From Choristoneura fumiferana (taxonomy: Eukaryota > Arthropoda > Insecta > Lepidoptera > Tortricidae), in assembly GCF_025370935.1 (NCBI RefSeq), contig NC_133479.1:17781950-17845949 (forward strand): DNA of 64,000 nt, written 5' to 3'. Under the pieces are notes generated by a model that was not told the DNA's origin, made no database searches, and saw nothing but the letters and a program-made list of their open reading frames with translations. The position numbers and the translations under genes were made by a program. This document shows positions 57,236 through 64,000 of the stretch, in pieces. Each line of letters begins with the position of its first letter. Position 1 is the stretch's first letter.

Positions 57236-57510
57236 TCTAACAATGCCACTTTTGGCAGACGGCTTGGCGATCGCAGTTGCAGTATTACGCTGATGGTGTA
57301 CGCAGAAGACGCTGCTGACCGTCTTCTGGAATTTGCCTTAGTCGCCTGCTTGCTAGGACACCCGACGGGATGTGATGGGATGACTGAGGACATCGTGAGA
57401 GTTACGGCAACCGGTGGATGCAAGTAGCGTGTTGTAGTTCATTGTGGCGTTTTAAGGGGGAGGCCTTTGTTCAGCAGTGGACGTTCCGGCTGATGATGAT
57501 AATGATAAGC
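57236..57510 (+). mobile_element. RTE LINE 3' end, degenerate (first of two)
   Basis: Ends GGGGAGGCCTTTGTTCAGCA then a GAT/AAT tail. The coding part is too eroded to read through. It lies directly 5' of the better preserved copy, in the same orientation. Confidence 0.65.
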
Positions 57511-57524
57511 TTTTTATTGATGAT

Positions 57525-57790
57525 AATGAAGAGAGTGCGAAACTGAAGTGGCAGTGGGCGGGGCACATTGCTCGCAGGACTGATGGCCGATGGGGTCAGA
57601 AGGTTCTCGAATGGCGTCCGCGGACCGGGAGACGAGCTGTCGGTAGGCCTCCAACAAGATGGAGCGACGACCTGGTTATGATCGCGGGATCGCGGTGGAT
57701 GCGGAAAGCACAAGGCCGGTCTGAGTGGAGTGCCTTGGGGGAGGCCTATGTCCAGCAGTGGACGTCTTTCGGCTGACATGATGATGATGA
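57525..57790 (+). mobile_element. RTE LINE 3' end (second)
   Basis: The plus strand encodes an open C-terminus with KWQWAGHIARRTDGRWG, a GRPPTRWSDDL motif and GEAYVQQWTSFG, stop at 57774-57776, then ATGATGATGA. It is the best preserved RTE C-terminus in the window. It is 5'-truncated and preceded by another RTE tail. Confidence 0.85.
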
Positions 57791-58391
57791 ATGAAGAGAG
57801 TTGCTTAAGATAACTCGGTTGTAGACGGATTTCGTGGATGGGAAAGACCTGGGCCTTGGCTGCCTTGGAATTTGGGCAGCAACTTTTTCACCTTGCAAAA
57901 AAAGGAAAAGAAGGAAAAAAGAAACATGCTACCAACTGCCAACTTTTAACAGTTAAAGCATTATAAAAGATCGAAGAAGATCTTTTTCAAGGGGCAAAGG
58001 GCGAGGGAAATCCCAGGGTATTTTTGTCTTATTCATATTGACCACAGATGATTGCCAACTAATTATTTGTCAACTTTAGATAAGTACTCAATTTTTTTTT
58101 TATCTCGTATAGCGTTGTTTCCTTATTTACTCTACAATATATGGATAGGGTAGGTACATAATTGTGAATTCCGTTGCAAACGTTCGACCTCACATCATTT
58201 AAATAGTAACATAATACATAATGATACGTATATTTTATATGAATCACTACACGTGTTATTAGCATTTGCATAAATATGTTCGTCTTTATAAGCTATCGGA
58301 GCTTGGTATTACCCACAGGTAAATTTGTGATATTCAATAGATACAAATAAAATACAAAGCAAGCACTAAGCACATCTGTATGCTTTACTAT

Positions 58392-58695
58392 CCATCCATC
58401 CCAGCCTATATACGTCCCACTGCTGGGCAGAGTCCTCTTCTCAGAACAAGAGGGCTTGGGCCATAGTTCCCACGCGGGCCCAGTGCGGATTGGGAACTTC
58501 ACACGCACCATTGAATTGCTTCGCAGGTTTGTGCAGGTTTCCTCACGATGTTTTCCTTCACCGCAAAGCTCGTGGTAAATTTCAAATGTAACTCCGCACA
58601 TGAATTTCGAAAAACTCACGAGGTGCGAGCCGGGGTTTGAACCCACGACCCTCCGCTTGAGAGGCGATAGGTCAAACCACTAGGCCACCACGGCT
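58392..58695 (-). mobile_element. tRNA-derived SINE, full length, with TSD
   Basis: On the minus strand: head GCCGTGGTGGCCTAGTGG, B box GGTTCAAACCC, body, and a (GGAT)n-type end. Flanked by the 11-bp TSD TGCTTTACTAT (58381-58391, 58696-58706). Same family as 2241-2554. Its tail is GGATGGATGG here instead of GATGAT. Confidence 0.92.
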
Positions 58696-58706
58696 TGCTT
58701 TACTAT

Positions 58707-61337
58707 ACCCAGACAAATTTGTATGTGACACTCGGTGGAACCTTGTCGCTAGGAACCTCTGCTGACATCCTGGTAGTTCGGCCAGGATCGTCTCTGAAGG
58801 ACGGAACTCTTCAACGGTTAATGGCACCGACTTTAAATTTGGTATGGAAATGTAGTTTAGGTGACAATTCAAGTAAAGTCGACAAAAAGTACAGTCAGCA
58901 AAACAAGCTTGTATTAAAATGAATTTTTTACCAAAAACTCATTTGGTATGTGCAGCAAATGCTGACTGCGGCAGGGTTCTATCACTGTCACGCACAAGCT
59001 TGTCAAGGTATAGTTAGGTCAAAGCATTATGGTATTTAAAGAAGAGTCCGTGTACCGAAATATTCCGAAAGAATTCGAGGACAGGCATAATTTGACGGGC
59101 CCCGTACAATTGAAAATAAACCAAATTGGTCGTCCACTGCGTCATTTGTATATCAAAATACTTCTTTATCGAGCGCTAATTTACGAGACATTGATATGAG
59201 ATACTGTGAGCTTCAATTTTTTATTGGGATTCAATATGACCTTAGCCAAAAAACTGTTTTCAATGTATCAAATGTCACGTGAATGACTAAATGCGTCAAC
59301 TCTGTTTTTTAGGTTAGACTACATTCCATTATGCATTTTTTGTGTGAGCTATTTTAAGAGTTAGCTATGGTCCATTGATTTCGCAGGTCTTGACTTGGTT
59401 TTCATTTATTGCTTCAAAAAAGTTACATTGAATAGTGAAGCTTTCTGTTAGCGAAAGAGTTACATGAATCCGTAAAAAAAAATATCCTCCACATGCAAAC
59501 AATATTTCAAATTTTATTTAAATTGTACTGGATATTCGTATGTTTAAAGATCGTTTTAAAAATGTCTTGTTTTAACAAAAAAAAATATGGGTTCTCCGCC
59601 GTTTTGCACAAATGTTTTTCCCAAATGTTTCGGAACTGTCATAAACCTTACCTAACCTACTGTGCTCTATAAAACCATAAGAAAATACACCGAGAAAATT
59701 TTCTGGTTTTGGAGAAATTTGATAGTTGGGAAATGAAACATTTAATAATAATAAAATAAATAAAATATTAAATATTGCGGGACAATCACACCAATTGACC
59801 TAGTCCCAAAGTAAGCTTAGCAAAGCTTGTGTTATGGGTACTAAGCAACGGATAAATATAATTATATAGATAGATACATACTTAAATACATATTTGCCCA
59901 AATGAAACATTGTATGTAATTGTGCGAAACGAGTTTTATGATATCATCTAAGTATTTAATATCTCCAAACGAGCATCGTGTATATATTTATTAACTTCAG
60001 CGAGTCGGAAATGGCATTTATAATTGCGATGAATACGTGCAGATTTTCGGGGAAAAACAATCGATCTAGTTTGATCTTTATCTCTCGGAAAAACTCTGGG
60101 AACTTTTCGAGTTTTAGCAAACAAAGAAGTCCGAGCAAAACTCAATCACCTAGGTACTGATTTTACTATAAAAGTAAATATTAACACGTCCCAGATCACT
60201 AAAACTACACCACCTCACTACTGGTTTCACGATACAACTTTGACCCAAATACACCCTTTGCCTTGAGGGTTAGTACAGAAGTACTCATGTTTAGAATAAT
60301 CTAGAAATCCCGACCCTGACACGATACGAGTCGGGGGACTCGTTCTCGTTGAGCTATCGGCTGATGACCTCGTTTCTTTTAAGGTTCTATGTTGACGATA
60401 CGGTTGAAAAAAACCAAGTATTTATTTTGTAAGTATAGGCTTCAATGTCTGTCTTTTACGTTTTTAACTCACTTAGTTGCGCCATTCAAAAAAAATGTGA
60501 AGCTGAATCGACAAAAAAACTATAGTATAATTATCGAACCTGCTTACAGAATTTTACTAGAATCGGTCGAGACATGCGACTTCTACGCGAAAAGCCGGAG
60601 ATCCGATGGATGGACATCCGAATAGATAGACATATTTACGTACGAAAGCATTGCTCAAGCTGAAACGTAGACGCTTCGCTCGCCGCTCGCTCGATTCTAC
60701 GGACAACGGACACGCAACATTTGAGTTTAATCCAATCCAGTCAAAGCAGTTCTACCCCCAATAATCTAGCTAGGATAATCAAGAGCGATGCAACGCTGTC
60801 TTGATAATACTACATAGATCGCAACGACTAATTTACTGGTCTGACGCGTGTCGGATTACAGTAATTAATCGAGATAAATTACAACTATCGCCGTGTTGCC
60901 CGGTTTTAGAATAGAACAGATACAAAATCACAAAAATAAATAAAGTGCATAAGTATTTCGCGCTTGTTACAACACAATACAAATATTCTTTATTGCACGC
61001 ACAATGACACATAAATTCAGGCTAGAGAATAGGCGGGCTTATCGCTTAAAAGCGATCTCTTCCAGACAACCATTTGATTTGTTAATGAGACAGATGTCAA
61101 GACGAACAGCAAAAAACATGTCAAATTACTTGAAACTTCTCTTGTGTAAAATACACCTCCAAAACGTCAATAATTCTACACCTACTCTACTCATAATTTA
61201 TTCCATGAATGTGTTGCCTGACCCAGTTAGTGTGTATTTTCATAAGGAAATCTTGTTATACGTAGCGGACATACGCTTGAATACCTAAGTCTAAGTGTGT
61301 CGTACGCACGTACAATTATTGCATGTAAATACTGAAA
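58707..61337. other. Single-copy intergenic sequence
   Basis: No supported gene; ORFs of 60-94 codons at 59948-60145, 60389-60625 and 61004-61288 have no recognised domain. A repeat module lies at 59752-59860. A TAGCTCAACGAG A-box-like motif on the minus strand near 60345 is not accompanied by a good B box. Confidence 0.45.
59752..59860 (-). mobile_element. Short repeat, LINE/SINE 3' end type (second copy)
   Basis: AATTGACCTAGTCCCAAAGT and GTGTTATGGGTACTAAGCAA after an (AAAT)n run. Partner of 54424-54520. Confidence 0.5.
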
Positions 61338-61600
61338 TCATCATCCATCATCCCAGCCCCACGTCCCACTGCTTAACACAGGTTTCCTCTCAGAATGAGA
61401 GCTTAGGCCGTTGTTTCCATGAGGGCCCACTGCAAATTCGAAACTTCACACACACAAAAAAATGCTTCGCAGGTTTGTGCAGGTTTCAATGTTCTCGTGA
61501 TAAATTTCAAATGTAATTTCGCACATGAATTTCGAAAAATTAGAGGTGCAAGCATACGATCCTCTGCTTGAGAGGCCATAGGCTATGAGGCAGCGGCTCC
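61338..61600 (-). mobile_element. Decayed tRNA-SINE
   Basis: Minus-strand relative of 58392-58695: CATCATCCATCATCCCAGCC tail at the left, GCTTCGCAGGTTTGTGCAGG body, and an eroded head near 61550-61590 whose B box is no longer recognisable. The adjacent MITE begins at 61602. Confidence 0.75.
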
Positions 61601-61601
61601 A

Positions 61602-61746
61602 CTGAGGCGGAAACGAGCGGAGCGGAGAGGGATTGATTGATCCCTACACGTCTGATGATAACGAGGCGGAGACGAGATGTGAATACAACTAATATGATTG
61701 GTCGATCCCTACGCGTCTCCTCTCCGCTCCGCTCGTTTCCGCCTCA
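61602..61746. mobile_element. GC-rich MITE with ~29-bp inverted repeats
   Basis: CTGAGGCGGAAACGAGCGGA at the left and its complement ending TTTCCGCCTCAG at the right. Inner repeats GATCCCTACRCGTCT are also partly inverted. About 145 bp, no TSD clear. Confidence 0.8.
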
Positions 61747-62379
61747 GAGAAGTCGCAGCCTTGATTACCACGACTTATAACAATGAAATAAGTTGTCTTA
61801 AAAATATAGACTACAAACTAGCTAAAAGTAATAGGCTATTATACAGTTTTATGTCGTCGATAAAGCCAAATGTTAGTTAAACACGGCATGTTACATTATG
61901 TTATGTTGCAAAACAAAATTGCCGTAAGAGAAACATCGTCAGAGTTCGTGGTATTTAGGAATGATTAATGAATGATCGAGAGCTGCGCCTGAATTGGTAG
62001 TGTTAAGAAAAAACATTACTGCATTTCTTGAACTATACTCATCAAAAGCTTTGAACATTTCAATATGTATCAAATTTATCTAATGGTAATTCTGGTAATT
62101 AGGTATACAACTGCCAATAAACTAGTAATTGACAAATACAGATAGCACTCTCGTCAGAGTAATCTGCCTGCTTACGATTATTGTGACTCATAGTACCCAA
62201 AATGTTATCAAAATATTGTGCATAACTACAATGTTTATATTATGCCTACCAGACAGATCTATCAAAATAAATAACTTCTTCCGAGACAGACAGACTTTAC
62301 AAAGTATGCCATTATAGTAAATAGTTAAGGCTTGGGTTTTTCTCGGTAGAGCTAAATCTGGAAGGTTTACTATCATTTA

Positions 62380-63140
62380 GCAAACAACGTTTCACAAACT
62401 ATTCATTTCACAACCACTTCATATCACAAACTGCTCATATCACAAATGATTATTTGATAAATATACTTTTACCAAACTTGTTACTTTACAAACACATCAT
62501 ATGGCAAATCATCATTTAAAAAATGTCCATTACCCGAACAACTCATTTTTCAAACTAGTCATTTTACAAAACATCAATTAATAAATGATTATTTGACAAA
62601 CAAGTTACATAACATTTAAATTGGTAGGAATTTGTTCTCGTAGCTTGTTTTTGTTTCGCATTCCTTAGGTAAATGACAGTAGTTTGTTTCATTATGGGTC
62701 GCAGTTCTAACCTAACCTAACCTACTGTACTGGCAGCAGTTCGTTTTTTCTAAGGGGCCTAACCTAACCACCTTTACTGGCAGAACTTAGTTCTTAGGTC
62801 ACAGTTCTAACCTAACCTATTTCTTAACCAAGTTTACCTGAGCTACAGGCACCTCTATATTATTCTTAATAAAGTGTTTATCAAATGATACATTTTATTA
62901 AACGTTTTTTTGCCAAACCTTGATTTGACAAACGTGGTTTTGCCAAATATGATGAAAATAACAAATGAATAGTTTGCTAAATAATGATTTGTTATATGAT
63001 GGTTTGTCAAATAAAGAGTTTGTGAAATGATCAATTTGTGAAATGTGGTGTTATAAAACGATTAATTTGTGAAACAAAAGTTTGCAAAACGTTTTTTGTT
63101 AAATGAATATTTATTGTTGAAACGTTCGTTGCCAAATGAT
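62380..63140. repeat. Inverted array of degenerate ~16-bp repeats around a CCTAA-rich centre
   Basis: The left arm (about 62380-62610) has at least a dozen units like TTTCACAAACTATTCA. The right arm (about 62880-63140) has the complementary form, TGAAATGATCAATTTG. The centre (about 62690-62830) has three imperfect repeats built on TTCTAACCTAACCT. The whole is an imperfect ~760-bp palindrome of tandem units. No ORF. It resembles a fold-back element, but the family is not identified. Confidence 0.7.
62703..62830 (+). repeat. Short CCTAA repeats
   Basis: TCTAACCTAACCTAACCTAC and two shorter AACCTAACC motifs. CCTAA is the complement of the insect telomere unit TTAGG, but with three units at most this is not a telomere. 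Confidence 0.6.
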
Positions 63141-63975
63141 TGGATACCAATCTGGAAACCCGCAAAATATATAATATTTCAACAGAGAGTACCCGATAGG
63201 TTTTCATTTCCACGGTTTTTTTTATAAAGCCACATTCAAAAGGTTGATCGTGTGAACTAAGAAACTTAATTTGGGATTGATACCTGAGTATTCGATATCC
63301 ATTTCAACAGCCACAGGCTCTTGTGAAAAGGGGTCTTGACAGACAGACAGACTATCCTATAAGGTTTTTTTTCCTTTTTAAGTCTGGAACCCAAAAACCC
63401 ATTAAGATTGTTTTATGTTTCGTGCCGTGACCGTGACCGTAGCCATTATTCAAACTAACAACAAAAGGAAAACAAACGCACCATTTCGCTACCTCCCACT
63501 AACTCAAACAGAAGTGATCCCCTTGTTAAAAGATTTGCCCTAAACAACAAACAAACGCCTCCGTCTGCGATGATAACCTTATATATATAGAGTAAAGGTC
63601 CATTTTAGCGAGACTAGAGTTAAGAGGTATTGGGATCATTCACAGCTTACGTGACCAAACGCACGGTTACACTGCGTGCCGTTTCGTTCGTAGACGAAAT
63701 ACGTATTATTTCAAACGTGGTTAACTAAAGCTTAACGTGTTCGATGTTGACCCGCAATGAAGGAACTCTAAATTTGAAAATTGGACCTCAGTTTACAAGT
63801 CCAACACTAACGACTGCAGTTTTGCAGAAGATTATATCTATACCTAGTTGTTAAGTTTTAGTATAATGCTGAACCACTAAGCTCATGACTGAACTACCGG
63901 AATGACAATATACCGGAATGTTTTTTTTTAAATCAAAAACATGAAATTAATTTTGTACGTATTACATACAAAATG
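63141..63975. other. Single-copy intergenic sequence
   Basis: No gene or repeat recognised apart from simple AT-rich tracts. Confidence 0.4.
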
Positions 63976-64000
63976 CATCATCATCATCATCATATCAGCC
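63976..64000 (-). mobile_element. Start of an RTE or SINE tail at the window edge
   Basis: CATCATCATCATCATATCAG followed by CC at the end of the window: the minus-strand (GAT)n tail and first bases of an RTE-type 3' end. The rest lies outside. Confidence 0.6.

Noticed and set aside
60300..60370. tRNA-like sequence on the minus strand
   Set aside because: It has an A-box-like TAGCTCAACGAG but no acceptable B box or stems.
62703..62830. Interstitial telomere
   Set aside because: Only up to three CCTAA units in a row, embedded in another repeat structure.
1..64000. CRISPR arrays, operons, rRNA genes
   Set aside because: Nothing of the kind was seen; repeat types and candidate splice sites point to an insect nuclear genome.

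Overview
The window looks like AT-rich nuclear DNA from a moth or butterfly. The evidence is its repeat content: a tRNA-headed SINE ending in (GAT)n, an RTE-type LINE 3' end with the same tail, a ~280-bp poly(A) element with a hairpin 5' end, many short palindromic MITEs, and a DIRS-type retrotransposon. No conserved multi-exon host gene is recognisable. The species cannot be named from sequence alone.

Layout: the window is built from two long direct copies. Copy A (1-22645, continuing left of the window) and copy B (24891-51918) are collinear and nearly identical, apart from small indels and mobile elements present in only one of them. A 100-N gap (22932-23031) lies between them. This is what two haplotypes joined end to end by a scaffolder would look like, but a true tandem duplication is possible. 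Either way the pair works as a natural empty-site assay. Insertions with clean target-site duplications (TSDs) are seen in A (3391-3528, 3574-3975, 5553-5753) and B (43943-44073). Other presence/absence insertions lie at 15178-15432, 27999-28289 and 28712-29012, and there is a DIRS element in B only (30147-35625). From 51919 to the right end the sequence is single copy and holds more MITEs, LINE remnants, two weak candidate gene fragments, and an unusual inverted array of degenerate ~16-bp repeats (about 62380-63140).

The best protein-coding content is the DIRS element. It has a gag-like ORF apparently split by a 330-bp spliceosomal intron, an RT/RNase H/methyltransferase-like ORF, and a tyrosine recombinase ORF. 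Its inverted terminal repeats and internal complementary region match the DIRS1 architecture. All three ORFs look intact, so the element may be young.

Host candidates, all tentative: a 53-codon single-pass micropeptide ORF kept in both copies, whose C-terminal membrane segment resembles sarcolamban-type SERCA regulators (946-1107 and 25847-26008); a 145-codon ORF intact in B but frameshifted and nonsense-mutated in A (24724-25161 versus 1-269), possibly a chemoreceptor exon; a 75-codon minus-strand ORF intact in B and frameshifted in A; an armadillo-like exon near 56.6 kb; and a two-exon 45-codon ORF starting in a CpG-rich patch near 53.0 kb. Most other short ORFs are chance or repeat-derived.
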